64,000 nucleotides of DNA from Leishmania martiniquensis (Eukaryota > Euglenozoa > Kinetoplastea > Trypanosomatida > Trypanosomatidae): the NCBI RefSeq assembly GCF_017916325.1, contig NC_090161.1, positions 769,001 through 833,000 on the forward strand. Reading direction: 5' to 3'. Below, piece by piece: positions 29,101-39,900 of the stretch. The position numbers and the translations under genes are program-made. The notes beneath the pieces are model-generated. The model was not told the DNA's origin and made no database searches. It was given only the letters and a program-made list of their open reading frames with translations. How positions within the stretch are numbered: the stretch's first letter is position 1; every line of letters starts with the position of its first letter.

Positions 29101-31421
29101 GCGCGTCGCGCGTGCGCGGCGCAGGGGCGCGACACGCTAGCCTGAGCACGTCCATCACGTCGCCAGCAAATTTAGCCTGCTTCCCGCCTACCAATACCAC
29201 CCTAGCCGCCGGCAGCCCGCTCACCCACCACAACCTAAACAGCATTAGCTACAGTGGCAGCCTGGGCTCGCCGGCGTCGCTGGGCGTTGGTGCTGCCGCG
29301 GGTGCAGCGACGCTTCCCAATGGCGGAAACAGCGCCGGCAACAGCCACACGTCGGCCAAGCAGGCCCCATCGAGGCCGCCGCTACTTTCTCGATCATGCA
29401 GCTCAGTGGTCGGCGCTAGCGCGACGCGTCTTGGCACGGCTGGCGCGGGCGTTGGCGGCGGCGAGCGCAGCGCGTCGCATGTTGGGATGCCGTCTCCAAT
29501 GCCATCCACGGCGAACATGTTTACCCGCTTCCTCGACTCGGAGGAGGAGATGGATGAGGAGGAACACGGCGGCGGCGGCGCTCCGGGATCCTCGATCGTG
29601 GCCGCCAACTCCGTGCAGGCTAGCGGCCTGCCTCGAGGAGGCCGACAGGGCATGGTCGACGGTGACGACGACAGCGGCGCCTTCAGCACGGACGTTAGCG
29701 CCTCTGAGACAGACTTCGAGTCGGAAGGCAGCAGCTCGACAGAAGCCAAAGAGGAAGATACACCAGACGGGGAGGTGTGCGGCGAGTCGGGACCAAAGCA
29801 GGAGCATCTTGCGCGCCCTGCATTGCTGTCTCCTGGCGGGCTCACGGCGCAGCCACAGGCACCCCCGGGAGCAGCGACGACGGCTCAGCCGCCTCCGCCT
29901 CCGCCTTCCACCCTTTCGATCCCTGCCGGCGGTGCCGGGCTGCGCAACCGAGGCGGTAGCGGGACATACACCTCTCACCATCAGCTGCCTCCGGGGCCTC
30001 CGGGGGCTGCAACGGGCGTGCACTCAGCGCCGGACGACACCGAGGCAACCCTCTTGCTCACCCCATGTGGTACAGAAAAGTACCTCCCGCCCGAGGTGCT
30101 CTCGTGGATCCTGGAGCACGGGTGGGTGCGGCGCTCGACGACGGTCGGCCTCGCCCGCGCCATGGACTTGTATCCCATCGGCATTGTCGCGTATGTGCTT
30201 CTCAGTGGCTGCTTTCCCTTCAACGCGTCCTCACGAGCCACGCTGCTTCAGCAGCAACAGCGGGTGCCGCGCTGCAACAGCGCTCGCTGGGCTGGCGTCA
30301 GTAGCGCAGCCATTTCGTTCGTGCAACGGCTGCTAGAGCCGAACCCGCGGAAGCGCATGACCGCAAAGGAGGCTCTTGAGCACCCTTTCCTACAGGAGGC
30401 GCGCCAGCTCGCTGAAAAGCTGTCCCTTGTTCCGCACGGAGAGGGAGAGGAACTGCTGCAGCCGTCGACTTGGCGGGAGGGCAGCCATACGGACAACCAC
30501 CATCACCACAGTAGTGGTGGTACCGGCCGCCACTCGGAAGACAACTCTAACATGCATGGGCGATCGCACTGGGCGACTGGTGGCACTGCGGCGGCGGCGA
30601 CGCCGGTAACTAACCTGACGCGCTCAGTGCCGCTGGCGGCACACATCGACCACATGCGTTCTGGTGCACCGTCCGAGAGGGCACCAGCGTACCCGAGCAC
30701 CGTCCTGAGCCTTGCCGGCCATGACGATCAGCGTCGCCATGCGGCTGGCCCGCAAGGGCCTCCGACAGCGAATACGACATCAGCGCTCAGCAGAAGCAGC
30801 AGCGCGTGCCAGGGCAGTGCCAGTGAAGGGCTAGCGCTTCTTCATCGAGTGGAGTGTGGCCCTGCGCGAACGGAGACTAGCACCAACGGCGGGCGCAATC
30901 GCTCTGGGTCAACGGGTAGGTGCTGTGGTAGCGACGAGCACGCGGCCGAAGACATGCTCACCTCCATTACACACGATATCCTTGACGAGGGGCAGCAACT
31001 GCTGCGATTGGGCACAGGTAGTTTGGACTCGGCAGCATCACCGGCAGCAACCACACCGGTGTCGGCCGTACCGTCTACGGCACCACTAGCAAAGAGAGCA
31101 GCGATCGATCTGCCCGCCGCATCCTCTCTGGCTGCGCCTGCAGTGAAACGTTCGCCATGCTCGACTCCGCGCCCCATTGTGCATCGCGCGTCAGCGCCTG
31201 CTGAGAGCGAATGGGCGGAGAGGGCGACTTCATTAGACGCAGCAGGTGCCACCGCCATCTCCTCGGCATCAGAGCTGATGCGCAGCTCTAAGGGTGCGAC
31301 GACCGCGCATCGGAATGCTCCCCCTTTGCCGGCAGCGACGACGGCCACTTCGCAGCCGTCCGGGGGCGGCGGAGACGACTTATTCGAGTCCCTCTACCAC
31401 AGCATAATGTTTAGTGACTGA
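26187..31421 (+). CDS. Serine/threonine protein kinase with 348-residue activation segment
   Basis: This 1744-residue kinase has a full catalytic set. The Gly-rich loop is IGKGAFSKV (633-641), then VALKV with Lys741, EIEREVSILRRLHH with the helix C Glu, HRDIKLEN (872-879) and DFG (955-957). GTEKYLPPEV follows, with PPE (1301-1303) in place of APE, then DLYPIGIVAYVLLSG, and the C-lobe closes at PNPRKRMTAKEALEHPF (about 1400). HRDIKLEN and the C-lobe resemble the CAMK group. Inserts include about 95 residues between beta2 and beta3, about 70 between HRD and DFG, and about 340 between DFG and PPE, against the usual 20-35 in that last segment. The activation-segment insert has acidic stretches and Pro/Ser runs. 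The N-terminal 620 and C-terminal 340 residues are largely disordered, with a short His run after the kinase. Activity is likely; substrate and group are uncertain. Confidence 0.93.
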   Translation: MSNVSLRGGRTTIHNSRGYDDAGEEESRHQTQQKPPVAGSAAAAVEPMKAVQVVDRLRWWRTHRLREHPIPVDHVVLRRSYSNYSSFGTRPLAPEVSRLLQKARTVLAQYLRAQQQQQQEAQRQRRQGSSLLMVPTATAPVFSASSERQDGDARETELATLLVGAEAEDRYSEHQHRQTRELNEETERLDNKRSSIIAASSPGSPRPLNEEAIACLGDAAILRDSSDARIARTPLSAPGSVSASSPFVRAAAGTSQALDTPSRAPCAPSEPEVRAAERLLALFRQRAASAPLRSRRHRHGAGHLNIAWREFSGEASLQLDWGCADVAELRDRHITRALTSDEMTDVPHAPGAADTVVVLHHAPRLILYEKGLNPKAALRAARISSDALEGLSDTAAESSAEMFALSHLPLCAFERFFYQQQLREPAETARGHAPGLRSASLAAATDASENNCGASASDTTSLADAAAAREVCADGDSTVNDDGALFFGLPLTAILAHTQKDAAPPSSATAGARRCEPGDAAAHEAVPPRGRGRVGDGSHRRKGGRAALRAVSVPILPPVYRGGCPQMATAALHHHRSSRASRQRQQQQASNRPSFIIPAGMRSSTVPQEGAHLCLRVDDLQDVYVFNPVVDMIGKGAFSKVYAAIPILRGSEGLRRFASPLLGGQAGAHGSDEFGRPASMVRKASPMQQMLSFSALHGDTIASPTVGGTGGALADDDVTKRGALTQSAAAPRRFAPVVALKVIPRKARRQPKAVLDPLAASPSTTVPVVGGTTANAQHAGQNADNSVRRELVEIEREVSILRRLHHTGCSQFFEAIRTPDAFIIAMRIFPGSIDAQHYLSRYGAPSEARAALLLFQLVATVQYLHTNFGLIHRDIKLENILLSEADTFVSDARIREVLGASIHKSAASTSISEDGSGCHGCASAKPRAEARSAAQLGYSTLSHNVARLLRVTLIDFGLARRTHTSALSPTTGASRVRGAGARHASLSTSITSPANLACFPPTNTTLAAGSPLTHHNLNSISYSGSLGSPASLGVGAAAGAATLPNGGNSAGNSHTSAKQAPSRPPLLSRSCSSVVGASATRLGTAGAGVGGGERSASHVGMPSPMPSTANMFTRFLDSEEEMDEEEHGGGGAPGSSIVAANSVQASGLPRGGRQGMVDGDDDSGAFSTDVSASETDFESEGSSSTEAKEEDTPDGEVCGESGPKQEHLARPALLSPGGLTAQPQAPPGAATTAQPPPPPPSTLSIPAGGAGLRNRGGSGTYTSHHQLPPGPPGAATGVHSAPDDTEATLLLTPCGTEKYLPPEVLSWILEHGWVRRSTTVGLARAMDLYPIGIVAYVLLSGCFPFNASSRATLLQQQQRVPRCNSARWAGVSSAAISFVQRLLEPNPRKRMTAKEALEHPFLQEARQLAEKLSLVPHGEGEELLQPSTWREGSHTDNHHHHSSGGTGRHSEDNSNMHGRSHWATGGTAAAATPVTNLTRSVPLAAHIDHMRSGAPSERAPAYPSTVLSLAGHDDQRRHAAGPQGPPTANTTSALSRSSSACQGSASEGLALLHRVECGPARTETSTNGGRNRSGSTGRCCGSDEHAAEDMLTSITHDILDEGQQLLRLGTGSLDSAASPAATTPVSAVPSTAPLAKRAAIDLPAASSLAAPAVKRSPCSTPRPIVHRASAPAESEWAERATSLDAAGATAISSASELMRSSKGATTAHRNAPPLPAATTATSQPSGGGGDDLFESLYHSIMFSD

Positions 31422-32053
31422 GGCGTAGTGGGTGCCTCCACTTAGCGCACGCGACGCGGAAATGCTTTTTGGCGGGAGGCGCTGCTCAAGGGGGGGTGGA
31501 GGCATGTGGACCTGCCTGCGTGGCATGAGGGCGTTCTTGCGGCTTAAACTGCGTTTGTGCAGACGCAGGTGTGCGCTTTTTTCCAGTGTGATGATGCTTG
31601 CCTCTCTGATGTGTGTGTCTGCGACTGGAGGCGTAGCAGCCTTGTAGAGGGAGGAGTTGTGGGTGCCAACCGTGGTGAGGAGAGGATACGCTGAGGAATT
31701 GCGGATGCCATGTGTCTGCTCGCCTCAGTTCGCTCTGGAACCTCTAGCGCCCCTCTCCTCTCTTGGCCCCCCTTTTTTTCACTGCACTGGGAGCGGTGAC
31801 GGACCTTTTCACGCCTACTGGCCTTTTTTCTTTTTTCTCATTGTACGTGCTACACTTCTCCCCCTTTGTGTGCCCCGCCTTTTGCGTTTGCCGATTGTCG
31901 CGTGTGTACACGCGAGGGCGTATTCGTATAGAGGTGTGCGCCCGTTGCCCCTCCTCTTCCCCTCCCCTCCCCCTCCCACTTGCTCCCTCTTCGCGGTCTG
32001 TCGCTTCCGCGCGTCTGCTGGGCCTTCTATTCTTCTATTTGCACTGCCTCTGC

Positions 32054-32071
32054 GTATATATATATATATAT
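32054..32071 (+). repeat. (TA)n microsatellite followed by TG-rich sequence
   Basis: Uninterrupted TA repeats, then interrupted TG repeats, in the spacer after the kinase gene. Confidence 0.9.
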
Positions 32072-32822
32072 CTGTGTGTGTATCTGTGTGTGCATGTCGT
32101 GCTCGCTTCCGTGTCGTCCTTTGCAGTCTACTGTGCGTTGTACTACGCGGACTGCCGCCGCCTTCTTTGTCCGCACTTCCCTTTCTTCCTCCCCCGACCT
32201 CAGCTTCTTTTGAGGGGCACCAGCCTCTCCTTGCGCTTCTTCCTGCCTTGCATATCTGCACGTGTTTATTTATGCGTCGCACGCGTGTGACGCAGTCCTT
32301 CTTTTTGGATGCACTCTCTCCGAATAAGGATGCGCGGGTGTGTCCACGCTGGTGCGAGCCTGTGGGCTTGTGCCTGGGCGCGTGCGCATATCTCTTTCTC
32401 CCTGTGTCTGCGTGCCTGCTCACATCGCAGCCTTTTCTGCCTTCCTCTCTATGTGCGCCGCAGTGTTTCGCTTTCAGAGTGAAGCAGAGGCACACACACA
32501 CGCACACACACACGATCGGCACCGACGCACACAATGAAAGCCGCTCATGTGCTCTGGTCTTCTCTTTCACTGCACGCGTCGGTGTTTCCCTTGCCTCTCT
32601 TCTCCCCCTCCCCTTCTCATGTTTAGCGTTCCCTCCCTCCCTCCCACCCGCGCATGGATCTCTTCATATGACAGAGCAGGGGTGATGTGTGCGTGTGTGT
32701 GTGTGTGGAGGTGGCTGGCGTTGCCTAGGCGTGCGGCGAATCGGCTCCGCCCAGACAAATTGGCCGAAGGAGCACACCGACGAGGGGAGAGGGGTGACGA
32801 TAGAAAAGGTGGCCTATGCATG

Positions 32823-32876
32823 TACACATATATATGTGTGTGTGTACGTGTACGACTGTATGTGTGCGTGTGTGTT
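32823..32876 (+). repeat. (TA)-(TG)n microsatellite module
   Basis: ACACATATATATGTGTGTG followed by imperfect TG repeats. Its core resembles the one inside R2. Confidence 0.85.
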
Positions 32877-33814
32877 TGCACTCGAAACAAAAAGAAGAGA
32901 GGGAAGCACTACGAACAGCGCACAGGCCTACGTCTCTGTTGGCAAAGACATGTGAGGAATGCGTGAACAACCCAAGTGGAAACAGCGACGGCTCGCCACC
33001 TCTCATCAGAAGATCTTCAATAAACACGTGCGCGTATGCAAGGTGAAGGAGCTAAACACAAGGCCAAGAACATCAGAAGAAAACGGTGCTGGCCCCCTCC
33101 TCTCGTGCGCGACTCAGAGACGGATGGGCCCACAACGTGTAGAGCGCGGAGGAAAGTCTCTTCTTCTGTTGTTAGTGTTGGCTTGCACGCGAGCTGCTCT
33201 GCAGCCATCGGAGGGGAGTGCGACGTAGAAGCAGTCGAGGCTGGCCGCACTTCCGCCCCTCTCCCTCTCTGCATCTTCACTGCTCGTCCTCTGCACGCGC
33301 TAGTGCGTCTGCACTCCCAATGAGCCCGCTTCCTCAATGTACTGCGGAAGACGCGTACGCAAGCGTCAACTACTCTCCACTTCTCCATGTCGCTCTCTCT
33401 CTCTTCTTCCTCCTCGACGTCTTTGTCCACATCAGCAGCAGATCAGGATAGTTACGCATACTTACAGCGCCCTACACAAAGAGAGAGCGAGATAGCAGCT
33501 CAGCTGTATGTACTTAATCCCCTGCAGCAACAAGTGAGGTTAGCCGCCTGTCGCTTCATTTTCCTCTTCCCTTTCTCCATCTCTTTCGCCATTTTCGAAC
33601 GTCGGCAGAGGCGTGAGACGTGCCGTCCCGTTTCCTCTCCTCTTCTCGTGCTTACTCCGCCCCCCTCTCCCCCGTATCTCTGCACGCGTGCTCTTACACG
33701 CATTCTGTTGAGACCTGCGAGTCGGTGCAGGTCTGCTGGTGCGTCCCCGCCTCTGAGGTTTTTTCGCCTTCCGGCCTCGCAGGAGACGTGCGCCGGTGCC
33801 GTAGCCGCGTTTCG

Positions 33815-33886
33815 CCCGCCCTCTCCTTTTTTCCTTGCTATCCATTGCATTTACCCCTTCTCCCTCTCCCTCCCCCTCACACACAG
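33815..33886 (+). promoter_or_regulatory. Predicted trans-splice acceptor for the giant pseudokinase gene
   Basis: Pyrimidine tracts at 33815-33835 and 33850-33876 are followed by ACACAG, with AG at 33885-33886, 97 nt before the ATG at 33983. Confidence 0.55.
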
Positions 33887-33982
33887 GCAGACAGACAGAA
33901 CGACGCCCCCCCTCACACACACACACGCACATACAACATCTCACCCCCAGTCTAACACACGCACAGAGGAAGCCCACTGGCG

Positions 33983-36900
33983 ATGCGGACAGCGTCTTTG
34001 GACACCTTTGGCAGTGCTCTTGCCCACTCCTCGGATGAGGGGAGCATCGTGGAGTGCAACGTCCTGGACGAGCGCGTCGCACGCGCAACTCAATGGAGGT
34101 ACTCACCTGCGCCAGGCCGCCGTGGCATCACCGCGACAGGGGGCGCTGGCCGTGGCACTGGAACGGTGCCGAGGGGTGCTGTGGGCAATCTTCAAGGTGA
34201 ACCCTTTGGCAGAGGGCTCCCCTCCAAAACTCAGCGGCCATCATCTGGTAGCCAGCAGCCGCCTCTGATGCCGCTACCGCCTTCACGGAGTCCCAGACAT
34301 GGTGGCGGTTTCACGGATGCCGGGCGTGATGTCGGCTTCGGCGACAGCGTTGACGGCTTTCCCATGTACGTCGATGAGGACGGTGTCATGAAGATGTCCA
34401 AAGACCGCCGGGGCGACCCATTCGCCTTTGGCTACGATGCTGTCGAGGAGGGTGACTATGCCATGGATGGCGGTCACGGGGACGGTGATGGCCGCAGAAA
34501 CGCCTTTCTCGGTGGCGATGGAGTCGCGCGTGGGTCGTCTTACACCTCCTCAGATGGCGCTTTTGTCTCCGGCAGCTCCTCCTCCTCTTCGCTCTACGAA
34601 GGGCAGTATCGGCGCTCCCAGCAGCCGGGGAGCCGCGTGTACGCCCATGGGCAGCGGTACGTGAATGGCGCTAATACCACTCCCTGGTATGCGTACAGGC
34701 CTCTTGAAATGCGCCACAGAGAGGTTGCCGGCTTTCTGGCAGCGTACGATGACGACGACGCGCCGGTGCCCATCAATGCGGCGCTGCCCAGCCATCGCCA
34801 CGTTGCGTCACGGCGTCGACGCCTCGTTGGCGCCGGCCTCAACGTACATGCTACCTACTCCGCAAACCGTGGTCAGCCCAGACGCAAGAAGGGCAAGCGT
34901 GCAGGTGGTGGTGACACTGGGGGCGGACAACATGGGGAGAGGGCTGCAAAGGCGAATTCCAGCCCCCGCGCCCCCACAAGCCGCCGTGGGGGTCGCAGGG
35001 CGGTGCATCGCTTGGGCCGCCGGCCCACCCGTCTGTCATGCAGTGGTTCCCTTCCGCTGAGCACGAATCCTTCGCTTACTGTCGCTGGCGGAGGAAGTTG
35101 TGCGACGACCGCCAGCCCCACTGTGGTGACCAGCGTCCCTGGCGGCCTCAGCGGTCTTCTTTCTGCCAGCGTTCCCGTCGACCTCAGGTCCTCCGAATCT
35201 GAGAAGACGGCGCGGGTGCGTGAGTACTTGCTAGCGCGCCAAGCGGTGGCGGAGAGGCGCTATGCGGCGCTCCGCCGCGGCTCTACTGGGATCGCAAGCA
35301 CTGCAAAGGCAGTAGGTTGCGACGGAGGTGCACGGGGGCTAGTGGCGGCGGCGGATACCTTGTATGCGGCTACCTCATCTAGTACAGGCAATAACGGTGG
35401 GCCTGCCGCGACCAGTGGCGATGGACTTGCCATACAGTATACTCGCGGAGCATGGCCGCTCACTCCACTGTCGATGTCTCTGAACGACCTGAACCAGAGC
35501 ATGAGACTGAACACGGGGAGGGCCTTGGCGTCTGCAGCGGCACGCTCTGCTCGCTTACGTGTGAAAGATGCCCCCACACAGCTGCAGGCGCTTGTGACGA
35601 AGGATGAGGCCGTGTATGTGCGGGCCGATCCAACCTCTGCAGCTGCTGCTTCGGAGGCGAGGGGCAGCAATAGCAAGGCCGTCGCCGACAGCGACGGCTC
35701 ACCTGATGCGACGCACGCCACAGCACCTACGACAGGGATGCTAACACATGCCAAAGATCATATGGCGACGCTGCATGACCCCTGCACAGGCCTCACGATC
35801 GGCCCGGCTTATGCGCCGCCTACAAAGGCGGCGGCGGCTGTGCACACCTGCTTTGCCGGAATCCATTTCTTTCGAGACCCGACGGCACCGCGGCCATCCG
35901 AGCCGGTGCTGCAGGCGTCAATTTTCTCGGCCATGCCCGGGACCCCCTCCCGGGCCTTGCCCGCCGCCTGCCTTGCTTGGTCTGAGAATGCGCCGTTGAC
36001 ATGCATGCACGCTGGAGCCGCAGCTGTCCCTGATGACGGCTCACGGCGTTCACCCTTCAGTGCATCGCCGGCGCTTACCGCTCGATGCACAGCCAGCTCG
36101 GCATCCGCGGCCTATTGGGAGCCCGCATCCCTCACACCTGCAGCACAGCAACGTCAGCCCTGGGTTCCCCCCCTAAATGGCCTTGCTGGCGAAGACACGT
36201 CGCAGTCACGCAGTCCCAGTGCCCCGCTGATGTACGGGCCTTCCTCGGCCATGTCGCTGTTGCCGGATCAGCGGCAAAGTCGAGATGGCATGGCGTCAGC
36301 GGCCCGGGCACAGCTGGGATGGCGCACGCCCAAGACGGCCACCTTTCGTGACGCTCGACCTGATTTGACCGCCCGTGGCGAGAGCGTTGATGCAGTTGCG
36401 CTGCCTACGGTGCCGCGTAGCGGAAGCGGGGGCACGGTGCCCTTGGGTGAGGGCCGCCTTCGCGGCGAAGATCAGTCGACGATCGCGTCACTCAAGTTCG
36501 GCGACGACGCGCGCCTGTGGTGGAAACGGCAAACAGGTGCCACCCCGCCTTCGGGAGGAGCAGACGCCGAGGGTGGCGCCGACCGTTTACCTTGGCGTTG
36601 GCGCTGTGGTGCGTCTGCGTTGGGTGTGGGCAACGAAGAGGGCCAACGCACCGTCCCGATCGCCGCCGCGTCAAAGGATGAAGCGGCGCGCGGATGGCCT
36701 GGCGCGTACTCCGCCACTTTCCACCAGCGCAGTGCCGCCGGCGAGGACGGCGTGAGTCGTTCTGCAGCCGGCGCATCGAGTAGCGCCCGCCCCACCAGGG
36801 CGTCTTCCTTCGCGTGGCCGTGCATTGCGTCGCCGCAGCTACCCACGCTTGCAGTCCCTATCGCCCCCTGTGCGGCGCCACGCCACCCTCAGCACAACAC

Positions 36901-39900
36901 TCGCTATCATGCCTGGATAGCTGAGGGTGTGTCAGCGACGTCGAGTACCTCGTGCATGGTCCACGTTTTTGCCGTGTCAAAGGCGATGCTGCGCAGTGTG
37001 TACGAGTACGTCGCGTACATGTGTGTTGCGAGGCAATATGCGGAGGTGCAGCGGCGTCGTAAAAAGCGTGGAGAGCACCTCATCAAGGAGGTGGCCGCTG
37101 GCAGGCTCACGCGCAAAGCCCAGAGGTGCCTGCGCTGCCCCCACTGCGGCATAGTCGGGCAGGTGGTGAGAGGCTCTTCCTCGCAGCGGGACGGTCAAAC
37201 ACTAAAGTCGAATTCTCTGGCATCCTCGACGCTAGCCCAATCGCAGCATGAACATGGCGCGAAGCACCACCACCATCACCACAGCCCCCATCACTCACCC
37301 GCGTCGCACCATCCCTCTCTGGCGTCGACCACCACCACCACCACCACTACCGCGAGCACCACACCGCGACAGGCACTCTTTCTGCGCGGCTGCGCGTCGG
37401 CAGTGGATATGACCGTAGATTTGTCGTCGCAGCAGCAGCACATGGAGAGGTCAGGGCGACCGTCCGTGATACCGCCAACACCGCGGTGGACATCTCTGCC
37501 GCCGCATCCGCCACCGCGCTCCGCTTTCGGAATGGAGAATGCATCCCAATCCATTGGCCACGTCGCAACCGACGACAGTGGAGGCAAAACGGACGAGCGC
37601 CAAAGTGAGCTTCGCACATCTGCTCTCGATGAGGTGAACATGGCCCTAGCGGCGGCGCCTGAGTCTGCGGTGCCGCTGTCGCCACCTGCCGCACCAGCTG
37701 CGAGGACTGCGCACGCGCCGTCGACGAGAAGCGGCAGTGCCGCATCAGGGTCGCTCACCGCGCTCCCGCCCTTGGCTCGCTCTACTTCGCTTCCGCCCTT
37801 ACGGCCCCCGCCGCAACAGTTGCTTCACGAGGAGGATTACTCGTCTCAGGAGTGTTGGCATTGCCGGTCGACGTCGCTGTCGCAGCTGCCAAGAGTTGGG
37901 ACGGTCGTGTCGACGTCGCCTCTCCCGTCGCCGCCGCCACTCCTGATTCCCGCGGCGGCCACCACAGCACCGCCGCTGCTTGCAAGGCTGCACGCCTCTC
38001 CGCATGCCTCTAGCGTGCAGGGGGCGCATGTGGCCGGGGCGAAGAGGAGCAGCGACGCTGGCGTGGAGACGCTCCAGGACTCGCCCGTCGTTAGTGGGGG
38101 GCCCGCACAGCCGCATTATCTGAGCTTATCACCGCACGAGATCAGCACACCGGGAACACTTGATCGGTACACCGGCGCTTCCAGCAGCGACTTCAGTCTA
38201 CAGCGACAGCAGCCACCAGCCACCGAGTCGGCACGCCCCGCGGACGAGGCGCGACAACTCGACAAGCCCGCCTCGGATGCGTCGCCTCGAAAAACTGCTG
38301 AGAAGTGCGGCGGTGTCTCTAGGGAGGATGCCGCTGCGCAACGGTCGTCGTTACGCACGACGTTCGCAATCGACAACAGCCACATCCGCAGCCTCCGCGC
38401 CAGCGGCTTCGACAGCGACGCTGAGAACGGACGACTGGGTCAGGCTGGTACTAAAGCATTCCAAGTGCCAGAACCGACGGCCTCGCAGCGGTGGTCGTCT
38501 ACTGATGAATGCTTCACGGATACGAGCATGTTGTCGCCATCGTCGCCACTCAGCATACCTGTGGCCACCTTGCTGGACTCCTCCACGCTGATGGCGGTCA
38601 CCGGCACACACGATTCCACGGTGCCTCGAATGGCAGCTGCAGCACAACCGACGCCAGCGGCATCCGCTGACTCCTCCGCGTCTTGGTGCGCGCCTTCCGC
38701 TTCGACGACCGCGGCCACCACCACTATGACCGCCGTCATAACGGCTTTCAATGCGCAAGTGAGGGCGATAGGCAGCAGCTCTAAGAGCAACCTCAATATC
38801 AGTAGCGCGAGTGGCAGCAACTCACTCGTGTGCTCGATGGTGGGGCCCACCTCCACGTCGGTGGTGCCGCCGCTGGCGCGCTTGTCGACGCCGCTGCAGA
38901 GCGAGGAAGACGAAAAGGATGAGGATGAGGGTGCCGTGGTGCAGCGCTGCCGTCGAGACAGGGAATCTTGCGAAGCGGCGCGAGACTGTAGCCGCAGCGG
39001 ACGTGCACTGTATGTGTGCCTCGGCTGTCACCAAAGTGTGATACCGAAGCCATCGTTTCTGACGTCGGTCGGCGGCCACCGCTCATCGAGCCGCCATTCT
39101 CGCCTCGCCCATCACCCCTCCGATACTCGTCAGAGCAGCAATATTACCAGCATCTCCGGTAACGGTGGCGATGCCCACGTGGAGGACAGCCGGACTGAGG
39201 AGGCTGCGAATGCCAACATCGGCGTGATGGCGTTCGACGACCTCCTGCAGGACGACACGTTTGTGTATGCGTTGCACACCGCTTTGTGCGGGGCACTTAT
39301 GATGCCGCCGACGCGAGAGCCACCACCGCTCCCACCGCCGCCTCACAAGGGGCGGTGGGAAGGATCTGCAGGGACGCTCTTGGCAGCTGCGGATCTGAAT
39401 GACTTGCCGAGTACGCTTTTACCCGCCGCACCCGCGCTGCAGTCTGGCGCACCTTCGCAACCGTCACCGAAGATTGTCCCTGCAGCTGCAGCCGACGCTG
39501 CAGGTAAGACCTGCAGCGGCACTGCGGCGTCTGAGAGCGCCCCTCCGTGTCGCTCGTCGCGCGAGCTGCACGAGCATATCTCAGTGGCAATGAGGGGCGG
39601 CAGTGAAGACTCTCCCGAGGGCACTGGTGGCGCCATCAGTGAGCTTCCGGGCGAACTCGCACCGCCCCAGCAATGCGATGCACTGTTATCTCCCCTCTCC
39701 ATCTCAGCCGCGCCGTCGCCAGCATCTACGTCGTCATTGTCAGCGTCCTTGGAAAGCTACTCAGCGCCAGCGGACACGACGCCAGCAGTATCGAACGGGG
39801 GTGCTGCCTTGGCTGCAAGCAGGGAAGGAGGCGGCCGTTTGGCAGCTCCACCACCCACGCGCTTCTTGCTCCCGTGCTACGGGCTGAAGGTGTGTGTGCT

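Larger units (their letters stand above)
31422..33982 (+). other. Intergenic spacer, 2.6 kb, no gene seen
   Basis: The spacer contains two (TA)/(TG) modules (32054-32071 onward and 32823-32876), (CA)n runs near 32492-32512 and 33914-33926, and many CT-rich tracts. The large open frames here encode Ser/Leu/Cys/His-Thr low complexity. Confidence 0.7.

Noticed and set aside
29254..30336. 360-codon frame within the kinase gene
   Set aside because: Arg/Ala-rich alternative frame of GC-rich coding DNA; the kinase frame contains DFG, PPE and the C-lobe.
31657..32685. 342-codon + strand frame between the kinase and the giant gene
   Set aside because: It opens at a TTG and encodes Cys/Ser/Leu and His-Thr repeats from TG, CA and CT tracts.
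33387..34268. 293-codon + strand frame overlapping the start of the giant gene
   Set aside because: Low complexity over the predicted 5' splice region and out of frame with the giant gene, which continues for 12 kb.
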